Below, piece by piece: positions 12,540 to 23,945 of a stretch of 64,000 bases of DNA. Both the position numbers and the translations under genes were made by a program. Under the pieces are notes generated by a model that was not told the DNA's origin, did no database searches, and worked only from the letters and a program-made list of their open reading frames with translations. Every line of letters starts with the position of its first letter. Within the stretch, counting starts at the first letter, position 1. This DNA comes from Paralichthys olivaceus (lineage: Eukaryota > Chordata > Actinopteri > Pleuronectiformes > Paralichthyidae): the NCBI RefSeq assembly GCF_024713975.1, contig NC_091104.1:15023580-15087579 (forward strand). Reading direction: 5' to 3'.

Positions 12540-15287
12540 TCAACTGGCTTCAGGTATCTGCTTCGGTGGCACGTTGTCCGGCCCGTAATGTGCTTTGGAG
12601 GTGGAGGGGACGTTGATGTTTGGGTCTCCATTGTTGGCCGTGTCGATCTGGTTGCACTTGCCCAGGCTCTTGATGATGTTCAGGTTGGTGCGGGCTGTCT
12701 CCATGAAGCTGTTCTCCAGCAGCCAGCCGTCTGACTCAGAGTTTGGATCTCCCTGCCTCAGCATGTTTTCCAGGGAGGTCTGAAGGTAACGGACTCCTGT
12801 CAACACTGACAGCTAAAAGAATACACATACACCTTTAATACAGAGAGGATTGAACTGAAACATGAACAACCGTGGCACTCAGTAGAGAGCATAAACCTGC
12901 CAAGGCCCAGCGGCCCCCTTAAATTGAATCAAGTCAAACCAAATTTTCACACACTGATAGATATTAGTCCTCTAAACATTTCCTGGCATGTGCCCCATCC
13001 CTCAATCAAGTTTTGTGGAAATACATTCAGTCATTTATGCGCAATCCTGCTGAACAACCAACCAAGCGACAATTAACCAACCAATCAACCAATCAACCAA
13101 CAAACCAATTGAACGACCAACTGACCGACCGATCAACGGACCGACCGGCGGATTGACCAAACAAACAACCAATCAACCAATAAATTAACTGAGCAACCGA
13201 CTGACCGGCTGATCAATGGACCGACCGACCAACAAACAAACAAACAAACAAACCCATCCTTTCCTCTTTATAAGGTGCAGTAATTTTGTATATATATCAG
13301 CTAATGTGTGCAACTGATGCAATTGCAACTCCACCTCAGGTGCTGTATGGAGGATAATGAGCTTATACAACAGGATTATTACTGCAACAACTGTAAATGC
13401 AGAGGCTGAGGTGACAAATATCATGAACTTTTGATAAACAAGAAGATACGATAAGACAAGATAAGATAAACAGCAGTTGCACCAACACAAATGCAGGATG
13501 CAGCAGAACCACATTTGCATGTTTTATTCCACACGTTCCTCTTCATCATCTGTATGTGACTTTTTTTCACATGTGGTGAATATTAATATTATAATATAAT
13601 ATATTATAATATAATATTAATATTATTATTAAAATAGCGTGTAAGAATATTCCCCAGCACATAGAAAACATCTGAATGTGTACATTTGAGTGGAGTTCTC
13701 CTTTAATTTCACCAGCTTGTGGTAGCAGCCTGTGTTGCCTCACCTCAAACAGCCAGGTGATGAGGACCGCGAGGCCGATGGACTGCATGATGTAGTTGTA
13801 GTGCTCCAGCAGCGCCTGCCGACACCCTTTCATCCACAGGTTCAGCTCCTCCGTCTGGTGCTCGTAGTTGAAGTGGGCAGAGTTGTTGGTGATCTGCTGC
13901 TGGATGCAGGGCCGCGGGGAGTTGACGTTGCAGCAGCTGAAGGGGACTCCATTCATCAGGTACCTCCCCTCCACGTTGCTCCTCAGTCGGCTGGAAGGCA
14001 GGGAAACGACAGTAAGGTTAAAGGTCAAAGGTTGATGGATTTACAGTATTAGTGAAGGAGTGGTTGTTAGAATAATCATAAAAATATGAACATAAAAAGA
14101 ATATAGTATTTTCAAACAATCCTGTCACATACATAATGGCTTCATTTTTCCTAACAGTTTCTCTAACATTTTAATTAGCCTATTTGAAGCTTTTCTTGGT
14201 GTCTGGCCCATGTCAGTCTCGTCTAAACTTATCTGGTGAAAGTTAATTACAGTAATTAGTGTGTTTATTCTGTAATCAACCCGCCAGCCTGCCCGTCTGA
14301 CCAAGAGTTGAGTGGTGCCAAAAGAGGACAGTCCGCTGGGAGACTTCCAAAAGCTGGAACAACTGCCTGAGAGGCGCTAACAGAACCTGACGCCTCTGAA
14401 AGGATTCACCCAGAGTTATGAAAAGGATGTGGTATGGGTCAGGGAAGAACCCATTTAATTTAGGTGTCAGGGGGTGAATCCAGGAACGTTTTTATTGGAG
14501 TGACTGTAACATTAAGTGTTTGACATTATCAGTGTGTACAATTTGGGGCAGCTTTATTGAATTTAATGGGACTGGTGGGCCTTGGTGGAGATCTTCTCTC
14601 TGCTCTAATGAGTGCCACTTTATTTCATGAGGATGAAATATATGTTATAAAAATGTGTATTCACATATTAAGGGGATATTGTTACAGCTTTTTTTTTTTT
14701 ACTTACTCCACCACCTCTTTCTGAGACATATCCAGGTATCGGGCGCTGATCCACTGGATTTGAAACCAGTCTTTGTAGCCGTTGTTTCCACAGCAGTGGA
14801 ACTCTATCTGCAGGATGTCCACAGTGCGCTTCAGGAAACATCGTCCCGGCGTGTCTGTGTCCTTGTAGAACTTCATGGCCTCAGTCAGTCCCAGGTTCAG
14901 AGATTCCTCCAGCTCCCCACGCATGCTGTAACACATCAGAGCCCCCACCAGCACACAGAAGGTGAAGAAGAAGGTGCAGATGATGTAGGGCAGCATGATC
15001 AGCTTCCAGCGCAGGAACTTGGTGGTGTCCACACAGTCGTAGCAGATCTTCCCACCCAGGAAGTTGATGGCACAGGCGATGAGGCCCACAGCTATGAGCA
15101 TGTTGGGCACATACTGGATGTCTCTCTCGGCCATCAGCTCCGCTCGCTTGTTGATCTCCACCTTGAGGAAAAGCCCCAGACTGAACAGGATGGCCCCTGT
15201 CACCACTGAGATCCAGTTGAGGATCCACAGCACCTGGGCCAACTTATCCCGCTTGGTCTTGGTGAACTTCACCCTCAAGACTGCCAT
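12540..15287 (-). CDS. prph2: Peripherin-2 (RDS), photoreceptor disc-rim tetraspanin, complete
   Basis: Tetraspanin that shapes the rims of rod and cone outer-segment discs, usually with ROM1. Coding exons on the minus strand: 14707-15287 (581 nt), 13744-13990 (247 nt), 12540-12812 (273 nt), total 366 residues; human has 346. The first two exon lengths match human PRPH2 coding exons (the human exon 2/3 junction follows c.828). Four membrane segments lie near residues 19-41, 61-80, 99-121 and 265-285. The large intradiscal loop has [11 protein letters not shown] near residue 165, the PFSCC motif, and the conserved glycosylation site in ITNNSAH. The C-terminus keeps GVRYLQTSL and GWLLE. The exon 3 acceptor at 12812 was chosen because it keeps phase and the alignable length. 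A teleost prph2a/prph2b distinction cannot be made here. Tail to tail with ubr2, as expected from the human 6p21.1 gene order. Confidence 0.97.
12874..13060 (+). repeat. Dispersed CCTTGGC-end repeat family, copy 3, in prph2 intron 2
   Basis: Starts GGCACTCAGTAGAGAGC, followed by CTGCCAAGGCCCAGC and the CAAATTTTCACACA segment. The right end passes into the degenerate tetranucleotide array that follows instead of the usual CCTCCTTGGC terminus. Confidence 0.7.
13046..13256. repeat. Degenerate ACCA/ACCG tetranucleotide array
   Basis: About 210 bases of irregular CCAA, CCGA and ATCA units (for example GACCGACCGATCAACGGACC), ending in a pure CAAA run. It sits where family copies normally have AACAAACCAACAAAC, so it probably expanded from that segment. 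It lies in prph2 intron 2. Confidence 0.7.
13257..13743. other. Remaining prph2 intron 2
   Basis: Contains a short AATATTA/TATAAT-rich stretch at 13578-13635. No other feature recognised. Confidence 0.4.
13991..14706. other. prph2 intron 1
   Basis: A 716-bp intron. A fragment at about 14435-14485 (GGGTCAGGGAAGAACCCATT onward) resembles the interior of the dispersed CCTTGGC-end family. The 3' end on the gene strand is a normal donor, GTAAGTAAA, after exon 1. Confidence 0.5.
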
Positions 15288-16060
15288 CGTGTCTTATCCT
15301 CTCTCAGTTTTTCCTTTTAAATCCAGGGAGGGGGATTAAGGGGGGGACACAGGTAGATCAGGGGAGAGGAACAGGTTATCCTCCAGGGGGTGCCGGAGAC
15401 CAGTGGGAGGGGGGTTGGTTGGACAGTTCTCTGAAGGTCCTCTTATAAGCAGCTTAGCTTGGCTGTCATGATTGATATCATGTGCACGCTGCATTATGGT
15501 TCTATTGTAGGTGCGGACAGATCTGTTACACTACAGTTTGGACAGTGTGACAAAAAAAATCACATTAACAACAGTTTATGGAAATGGAAAAAAACACTAT
15601 TGAAGAAACAATACAAAGACATATAATCAGTTGTATGCAAAGAGGAAATCTACATCTGCATAGGAGACGTGGACAAACAGAGAAAAGATCAGAGATACGC
15701 TATTTAAAAACAGTAACCTCCACTTTAATCCACTGATTCTTTCACTCCTGTCAGGAAAAAGTACCCTGTAATAAAATATAAGAAATAGCTGACACAATGA
15801 ATGATATAAATCAAAAGAGATCCACGTTACCTACCTCAGCCTGGTCAGCATTCACCTTGAAAATGTAACACCATTCTCCTCTCGTTTTCTTTTCCTGCTG
15901 ACATCCTCAGATTTAGTCCTGAGAGAGTGGAGTGGTCGTATAGTGACAGAGTTAGTATGGAGGCAGCCACAGCAGCATCAGAGTGAGAGACGAGTGGCCA
16001 GGTCCTGACCCTTCTTCTAATCCCCTTTAATCATTAATCAGCCCTGGGCCCCACGAAGGA
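15288..16060 (-). promoter_or_regulatory. prph2: prph2 5' region with photoreceptor-type sites and possible 5' UTR intron
   Basis: CTAATCC at 16017-16023 and GGATTAA at 15333-15339 (plus strand) fit CRX/OTX homeodomain sites. TGCTGACATCCTCAG at 15896-15910 resembles an NRL/MARE site. A strong donor on the gene strand, GAG|GTAGGTAAC near 15836, suggests a noncoding first exon spliced to the ATG exon. The transcription start was not determined. Factor binding is inferred from motif likeness only. Confidence 0.4.
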
Positions 16061-16441
16061 TTTGGACCCACCTTCTGCCACCTACGCAAATCTGACCGTC
16101 TCGACACTCGAGGTAACTGGCTGACGGCCACTGTGTTTGTTTGTTTTCATTCCAGTCAAAAGTAAAAGTAATAAAAACACCTACACATCCATCTGGAGAG
16201 AGATATTTATTAACAGAATTAACAGCTTCATCAGATTAAACAGCTTCTCATGACCAAGACAAAGGTTGATATTATTCTTTCTTACCAATTAAAAATAGCT
16301 TGATACACCTTAAAATTACTTGTTATCTATACGTCATACTCCAGATAATATGTCGATAAATCTGCCTCTTTTACTTGATTGCTACCATTATATCAAATAT
16401 ATATCTTAAGATCTTTTGTTTCATATGAAAAATCTGGTTAA

Positions 16442-16799
16442 CTATCATGCAGTGGCAGATTTTCTAAATCAGGGGACAAAAAGGGGCCACAATTTACACA
16501 GAACAATTATATGTTCATCATTTCACAATTCCTGATTCAATGAGGTGCACATTTAAGTCATTCCATGTTTAACATTAGCTCTATAGCTTTGAGTAAAGCC
16601 GCACATCGTTGAAAATATTTTTAAAAATTGCAGCACATTGTGTTCCTCAAAAATGCTAGAAAATAAAGATTTTGTTTGTTTGTCAGTAAGTGACTAGTTT
16701 CTCTATTTAAAGACTAATGACAATTCAGGGGCCGGTCAGATTACAGATGGGGCTGGTTCCCCCCTGGCCCCACCCTTTGGATCCACCCTTGCTATCATG
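16442..16799. mobile_element. hAT-type MITE with 8-bp target duplication
   Basis: The element (16450-16791, 342 bp) begins CAGTGGCAGAT and ends ATCCACCCTTG, whose complement CAAGGGTGGAT is an imperfect terminal inverted repeat. CTATCATG occurs directly on both flanks (16442-16449 and 16792-16799), an 8-bp duplication as made by hAT transposases. No transposase frame is present. It lies between prph2 and the ELYS-like gene. Confidence 0.85.
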
Positions 16800-17059
16800 T
16801 ATGACAAAGACAAGCATCAGATCCTCACATCTGACAAGCCAGAAGAAAGGTTTGGTATTTCTGCTCAGAAAATTACTAAAATGATTATTCGAACATCAAT
16901 GTAGTCGCCTGTTAATTTGATCAATTGACTAATTGCTGCACAGGGTCATGTTCCTCCTCCTGTCACTTTTTATCTTCAGCCATGGTCTCAACCCCTGCTG
17001 GTCCCACATGCCTACTACTCACACACACTTGCTGTTAAATACAACACTCGCGACCACGC

Positions 17060-17218
17060 TGCAAATCAGCCAATGAAATGTTAACTGAGAGTGAGATTAG
17101 TGGATTAACGTGTACCAAAGTAGCTTGTGTAAGAAGAGAACGTTACCGCAGCCGCCGCGCCAGTCAGCAAATCCACAGGGCAGACAGAGCACAGACACAC
17201 ACCACTGCACAGAGTGAA
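17060..17218 (+). promoter_or_regulatory. Probable promoter and first noncoding exon of the ELYS-like gene
   Basis: CAGCCAATG at about 17068 looks like a CCAAT box, followed by GC-richer sequence (CCGCAGCCGCCGCGCC). A good donor, GAA|GTAAGT, ends a candidate exon at 17218. That exon joins to 17436 in an open frame, so a start at 17078 is formally possible. The CCAAT position makes it more likely that 17078 lies upstream of the transcript start. Confidence 0.45.
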
Positions 17219-17516
17219 GTAAGTACTGACAATCTTGACTGTTTTCTCAATAGAGACTCTGCAGAAAATACATTTCAACCTGTGCAAACAATCCATTAAT
17301 CTGTTTATGGAAACATTTTCAGGTTTCTCAGGCTTAAATGCACAAGTTATTAAGCCCTCATGCAGAGACTGTAAGTACGTTACATGAACTGTGCTTGGAA
17401 AACCTTCGTTTTTCTTTTGCTACCGTCAACAACAGGTGTCAGCACTATTTTGCAGTCATGGCACCGTGACCACCTCTCCACGCGAGCCTCTGCCCGATGA
17501 TATAATATCAGACATC

Positions 17517-20500
17517 ATGTTGGAAACAGAAGGCCGGTGGTCTGAGGCGTTGGCGAGCAACAACGTCAGAGCCATCATACGCTGGCTGCGGAAACTCGAA
17601 GGTACATTACCAGGATCTACAATGAAACAATGTTTCTGTTTCTTTCTTGTTTGACATTTTATTTCCAATAAGGTGACGCTGACATGGAGGAAATCCTACC
17701 GACCTTCAGCTGCTGGGTGCAGAGGACGTCAGAGTTTGCTAAAAAGGAGTTGTTAACCTTTTGTGAGTACACGTCTCCTTATCAGTGGCTAATATAATTT
17801 CATGTGTGATCGTTGCATCTGTCTTGACTCATTCATTATCGCAGGCTTCAGTCGTTGTCAGAGTCTCTGGATGTTTCTTGGTCGCAGCTCTTTCACCCGA
17901 GTGCACATGCTGCTCCAGAGACTGAGGAACCTGCTCACCCTGGCCGAGTGGGCCAGGCGACAGCTCACCTCAGCCCACCTCTGGCACGGTATACACGCTT
18001 CAGAACTGCAGCAGCATGATTGGTTTGGAATTGCAGTTCTAACCTTTGATGACCTTCGTGCAGGTGTGGGGGTCCCGTGTGTGGTCTGCAGGGACACGCC
18101 GAGCTCCTTGGACGTCAGACGAGGCTGCTGGAGTCGAGAGCACAGGGCCCTGAAGCAGCACATCTGGCTGGGACGGCTGGTTCAGTGGTTCGGCATCATG
18201 GGGCTTCTTCCCAAGTATCCTGGTACAAATATCATCACACAGTTTTGTCAGCACGATAAAATGTTATCACATTTTTACACGTTTTCATTCTGTTTCTCAT
18301 AATACCAGAGGCCCATGAGGTGAAGCGTATCTCTCAGATGTGGAAAGAAATGGAGCACAGCCATCAGAAATCTTATGTTGAGACACTTGGGTAAATAAGG
18401 GGATTAAACTTGATGTTTTGAGCCATACCTCGTTGTTTTTTCCTCTTTATTTCCCTTCTGCTTTTCTGTATCTTTGCATTTGACTAGACGGGAGGAGGAT
18501 GGAGGAAAGGAAAGATGGAGCTCTTTCATACGGGGTCTGGTGACTGAGCTGAGCAAAAAGCATGGATGCATTTGGACCTCCGAGGATTGTAGTGATCAGT
18601 GCTATCCTCCTCCAGATCTGCAGGCCCTGCTGAAGCTGGTGCTGGTGCCTCGTATAGACAACATGTCAGTCCAGGCAATCGTATCCATTCCAACTCAGCA
18701 TCAACAAAGCTTTTCTGTAGAGCTCGCCTTTTTCACTTTATGTTGTTCTGTTCGGTCCAACATATACATAAAATTTAGTTTGTATAGTCCTTAACATGCA
18801 CGCTGCAGCTCATGTACTTTATCCTGGACATAACGAATTTCCTGCAGTGCAGAGACGACCTCCTCCGATCTTTCTGCCTCGCGTTCACAATCCCTGCCAG
18901 CTTTTCCCAACAAATCCGGGCCCTCTGGATGCTCGATCATGGGCATGTCAAGGTAAGAACCCAAGAAGCAAAAAAGATTCAGTTCATCAGCTGAATGATT
19001 GATTCTGATTTCGATGAAGTCGTTAAAATGAGTCAGTACAAGATGAAGGTGTCAGTTTCAAAGTTCAGTTAACCATCACTTTAGTGTCCTTGTTCTAACA
19101 GCAGTAATGGTCTGCAGCTGAAACTAATGGTCCACTTGAGTATAATACGTATGATTAATGTCGTAACACTCCACTGTGCCACTCATTAGTGGTTCAGCTA
19201 CAGTAGATCTGTCTCTCAGTGGAGGAGATGCTTTAATGAAAAGCACGAAATATGACTTTTTGCGATGATGAGAGGATTTCAAGGAGTTTTCTTGCATCCC
19301 ACATTATTAACATTTCCATATATATGGTAAATGGAATGTATTCATATGGTGCTTCTCTAGTATTATCAACCACACAGTGCTCCACAAGCCACATTCACCC
19401 ATACATTCATACAGTGCTGCCGTATGCTTCACTTCTTCTATCTTTTGTGGACAACCCGCTAGACCGTCTGAGCCACAGCTGCCCCTAATATGGGGCCGGC
19501 GGTTCGATTCCCATCTCCCCCATTCTGTGTGGCAAAGTGGCAAGATACTGAACCCCAAATTTCCCCAGACCACTGTGCCGGCAGTGCATGAGTGAAGTAT
19601 GATAGAGGTAGTGCTGCACATAGATGCGATGTGTGAATGGGTGGATAACAAAACTGTACTGTAAAGTGAGTAGAAAAGTGCTATATAAAAACAGACCACT
19701 CAGAATTTACCATATTCATGGCTGTTACAGCATTCTGAAATAACAAACAATTATATAAGTACCTTAACTTTATGTTACACCCTACCCAGGCCTCCATGGA
19801 GCTGTTGCTGAGCCCCAGGGCCGCTGTGCCCTGGCTGCCGTGGCAACATCGCTGCATCATCCACTGTCTCCTGACAAGGAAGCAGCCTTCTTTGGCATTG
19901 AGGTACCTCCACTGGGCCAGACCTGCGGTAGAGAGCGCTGAAGATGCCAAACTGTTCACAGATGTACTACTGCAGAACAGGTGCATTTATGACTTCCCAG
20001 TCATGTGTTTGATATAGATAATGTGTGATGCTAACGATGTCTGTGGTCTCCAGTTGTGTCTCAGACGCCTGGGCTCTGCTGAGGAGAGGCCACACAGAGA
20101 GCGATGATGCGGTCATGTACTTCCTGCAGACGTGCAACAGATTTGGTCTGTGTACAGAGGCTTTAAAGTACATTCCTGCAGGATGCAATGTGGGTGAATA
20201 TTATATTATATACCAAAGATATGCAGCCTTGGAAATTAATTTTTATTTTGTTGGAAATCTTTATCAGGGAGAAGTAGACAGTGGGATTAAGACTACAGGG
20301 ATGAAGCCAGGTGAGGCAGAGAATATTAAATAGTATCATGACTGAATAAAAATGCATCGTAATGCAGCCTGACTTTTCAGCAGAAAGGCCACCCTGTCCG
20401 CTGTCTGCCAAACTGTATCAGGCTCAGAACACAGTGTCTCCAGGGGAACTTGTCCAACTGGTCAGATATGCTGCGATGGAAGTGAGAAATCCACATCCAA

Positions 20501-23470
20501 AGATAAGGTGCTGGGGTTGTAGATGTGGATAAAAGAGGCAGATTCATGTTCAGGACCCCAGAGAACTTCAGCAGATCATTTCTTCATGTTCTTTATTCCA
20601 GTGAGGTGGTGTGGCCAGAGCACTCTGAGAGAAAATCAAACAGCAGAGAGATGTCTCTGTCAACTCAGGCTCTGAGTCATCTCACGCCCGGCTCATCCCC
20701 TACGGACAAGACAGAAGAGCAAACAGCACATACAGAGGAATGTGAAGAGGAGCTGATCCATAATGTATTTCCATTGTCCCTGCTGAAATATAACTGATAC
20801 TTACAACATGTTCTTTTGACATAATGGCCTTTTCCTTGTCCCAGCAGCAACATGAGACACACATGCACTCGTCTTCCTGCGAGGATCTCACCTCTGAGTC
20901 TGTCTCCTCCTTCACCACGGCCTCCTCCCTGCCTCTGCTGAGACGGGCTCGTCCTCACGTGTACGAGAGCACCTTGACCCTGCAGAGGATCTCTTCTTTC
21001 CTCACCGACAACGAGAACCAGAGCGTGGGAGATGATGAAGAGGAGAGCAGACCCCCGTCGTCTGTTGATGTCTTGCCAGATAGCCCTGAGCTGCTGCTGA
21101 CACCAGATGGTGCCACAGACCTCGTTTCCCACAGCAACTGGAACAAAGGCGTTTCAGCGGAGCGGGTACTCTCAGCAGAAGGTGAACTTTATAGTGAATT
21201 ATATTTGCACACATTTCACCATAAGAATCTAAAGCTTAAAGACAAACTTTAACTCTTTCCTAGAGGGAGAACAGGTTGAGACGAATGTTTTCTCAAGTGA
21301 GGACTTCACCGGTGTTGATACAGTTTCAGGACTGACCATGGACGAACCTCTTCCTCCAGATAAGAGGTCAGAGGCCACCTTAACTCATGCAACTTAATTT
21401 GCAGTTAATGCCAAGTTAACTAAGAAATATTTGTTTCTGTCAGTTTCAGGATGGATGTCTCCCCTCAGCTGTGCAGTAATGGAATCAGCCAATCACATCC
21501 TTCCCTCTGTGAGGCCCAGCTGGAGAGTCATAGTTTCCTCTCACCTGACTTTGGTATGTAGATGATGAACTGTATATTTATATTCTTCCATCTTATTGAC
21601 CACTCGAACCACCAAACGTCTGGTTAGTGGTTAGCTCTACCTCCTGAGCCACAGCTGCCTATGTGGCTTCATTTAGCTGGAATATAAATGTTAGTCTCGA
21701 TCAATCTACTGAAGTCTTTACAAACTGTAAACTTTACATGATCTTTCAGGCGTCACTGACCTGTGGAGCATTGTGATGCCACAAGACCAATCAGACTGCA
21801 TCGCTTCTCAGATTTTTAGTTTTTGTGAAGCAGCCACATCTGACGGTTTTGAGGAAGAGGATCTTCATCAGGTGGGAAATATTTTTCTTTACTGTTACAT
21901 ACAATTAATTGGTAAAAGTCTATGTTCTTCTTATATTTAACATGTGGCTCTATCTCAGAAAGCATTTGAGCATCACCAGCAAGAGGAGGCACTGGGATGC
22001 TTCACTCAGGATCCCTCCTGCTCCCTGCTGACTGACCTCCATCACGGCCCTCTGTTAGAGGAGCCTACAGCCACGGGGGCCTCTGGAGATGGAGTAAAGA
22101 TGGGGGTACAGGACAGCCCCCTCCACACTCCTGTGTGCAGCGCTGCTCCCTCTGAAACCTCAGACGACAGCTCCCACACAGCCCGATTAAAGACAGATGA
22201 AACCTGCATCCAGAGCACCTCAGCTGGGCGTGACCACTGCAAAGTGCCCAGCTGGTGGGGACAGGACGCTGAGACTGGCAGAGCCTCCAGTGGCCTCATA
22301 TTTGCTGCAGAGCCAGCAGCTGCTTTCCCATCAGGTGAAGAATCTGGATGTTACAATATGCAAAAATTGTATTTTAGAAATCGTGATCAGCAGAAATGAT
22401 AAAAAAATGCACTTTTAGTTGCCTTTTTGATATTTTATAGCTCTGCCAAGGCCCAGCAGTCGCCTTAAATTCAATCAAGCACAAAACAACAACCAACAAA
22501 CAGACAGGGGTGAAAACATGTCCTCCTCCGCAGGTGTAATAATCATTAGCAATATATTAACTGAAAAAAACAAATGTAATTACTAGCAATAGTCCAAGGA
22601 TGAATAATCTCACAGTGTGTTTATATATGTGTGTGTGTGTGTGGTTTTTGACATAATAGTATGTCAGAGGTGCTGCTGTCCACTGCAGGGTCCAGGAGGC
22701 ATGCACATGTAGCAGAGGCGGGGGGTCTCGGCTGCTAGCAGGGGGGGGTTGTGAGGAAGTGAAGTCTCAGAGATTGGTTCCCTTAACCTTGCTGCTGCAG
22801 TCACTCATCCGTTAAACAGCCCTGCGCTCCCTCCATCCCTCTCCCACACTATATGTGTGGTGCGCTGTCCTCCACTGCAGCAGCAGACCTGCTGCCTCCA
22901 TCTGCCGGGTGGTGCTGATCACCACTGGGCCTTTGGGATCTATGGCCAATTGCCCCACACTGATGCCCCAACCTTGTAGCCGGGCAAAGGGTTAAAGACA
23001 TATAACACCGGGGCAATGTTGCATAAAATTAAAAGAGTATAGTGTCAGATTCCAGATTCCCTTTATTTTCAAACTGCACCAGAAAAAAGTACTGACACTT
23101 GCGAGTTTGTTTCTGTCTATACACAGATAATTCTCGGGCGTTAAATCAGCCATATTCCTACAGTCTGCTCAGCTTCATGGACTTCACTGCAGAGCCAAGA
23201 GGAGACAAAAGAGGAGGCAAACAGGTATTTCCATCCAACACGTGTGGTGTGTTCATCACTGGGCAGTAGGGGTCACTGTTGTTCCAGTTAAGACACTTGT
23301 CAGCATCTAATTTGGGATGATCTCATTCCTGGTCCCTGAGGATCTTTGCCTCATCACAGCCCAGCAGGTGCCCTCTTTACTGCCCTTCATCCCTTGTTCC
23401 CCCGTCCTCCAGCATAAACATCACGGCTGTCAACATCTCCACCTACGATGATGTCATTCCACAAACATGA
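17517..23470 (+). CDS. ELYS/AHCTF1-like protein without beta-propeller
   Basis: ELYS seeds nuclear-pore assembly on chromatin and recruits the Nup107-160 complex. Here only its helical ELYS domain is recognisable. Exons: 17517-17601 (start ATG; exon opens at 17436), 17673-17762, 17845-17988, 18064-18222, 18309-18390, 18488-18680, 18809-18952, 19790-19980, 20054-20189, 20268-20310, 20381-20507, 20602-20764, 20845-21181, 21264-21366, 21444-21553, 21750-21871, 21959-22334, 23127-23224, 23360-23470; about 937 residues against about 2270 in human ELYS. Residues about 1-410 align in pattern with ELYS: CYPPPDLQALLKL, then ALWMLDHGHVKASMELLLSP, WQHRCIIHCLL and ALRYLHWARP. RARPHVYESTLTLQRISSFL resembles the segment after the ELYS domain. 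The remaining tail is acidic and Ser-rich; I see no AT hook. All phases agree, and the open frame across 19 exons argues against a pseudogene. The start and the last exon (37 codons, ending TGA at 23468) are the least certain parts. Confidence 0.8.
18953..19317. other. Left part of ELYS-like intron 18953-19789
   Basis: Nothing recognised apart from the element that follows. Confidence 0.4.
19318..19690. mobile_element. SINE/MITE-like element with Pol III B box
   Basis: The left end ATGGTAAATGGAATGTATTC and the right end GTAGAAAAGTGCTATATAAA are imperfect inverted copies, matching the well-known fish pattern of GCGCTATATAAA-type ends. GGTTCGATTCC at 19501-19511 fits a tRNA-type B box. The interior CTGAACCCCAAATT is typical of the same fish family. 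It lies within an ELYS-like intron. Confidence 0.65.
21590..21665. repeat. Fragment possibly related to the element at 19318
   Basis: CTGAGCCACAGCTGCC at about 21643 matches the segment just left of the B box in the element at 19318-19690. It lies in the ELYS-like intron 21554-21749. Confidence 0.35.
22440..22545 (+). repeat. Dispersed CCTTGGC-end repeat family, copy 4 (internally deleted)
   Basis: CTCTGCCAAGGCCCAGCAG runs directly into CAAACAGACAGGGGTGAAAAC and CCTCCTCCGCAGGTG, so the centre of the element is missing. It lies in the ELYS-like intron 22335-23126. The rest of that intron has a GC-rich patch (about 22720-22990) and a short TG run (22626-22642). Confidence 0.65.
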
Positions 23471-23640
23471 GAGCAGGGTTTCAGGGGGATTAAGAATCAC
23501 TAGTGTTGCATTTGGAAGTGAACAGTCAAATATGTGTTTATTCATTTGCCAAAACACAAAGTACTCATCTGTTTATGTTGCATAATTTACTTGCTGACCT
23601 GAACATTACAATGCTAAGCGTTGCAGTCACTGCCAGGAGA
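23471..23640. other. Presumed 3' flank of the ELYS-like gene
   Basis: No AATAAA is obvious in the first 170 bases after the proposed stop, so the transcript end is undetermined. Confidence 0.3.
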
Positions 23641-23910
23641 TGAGCAGGTAATTGTTTTACTGAGGTTTCATTGGATAATTGTTTAATTGGGAAGCAGTCA
23701 CCTAATTATGTCGCTCACAATTGGAGACCATATGGACGTTGGCAGGTGAAACATAATCAAGCCATGTTAATGTATGATGATTATACATGGGCCTGAGCAT
23801 CTTATACTGTACAAACAGTGTGTGTGTGTCTATCATGACCAATCTAGTGTGGTTGTACAGTGAATGTTTGCACTCATTATCTTTGCAGAAAGAGAGAGAG
23901 TCTGTGTGTG

Positions 23911-23945
<35 letters not shown>

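Noticed and set aside
13046..13256. CRISPR-like regular repeats
   Set aside because: Units are degenerate tetranucleotides without spacers; the host is a vertebrate.
14655..15209. 184-codon plus-strand frame
   Set aside because: Antisense shadow of prph2 exon 1.
17078..17218. Upstream ATG giving 47 extra in-frame codons for the ELYS-like protein
   Set aside because: Basic sequence without ELYS likeness; it overlaps the CCAAT-type promoter, so 17517 was preferred.
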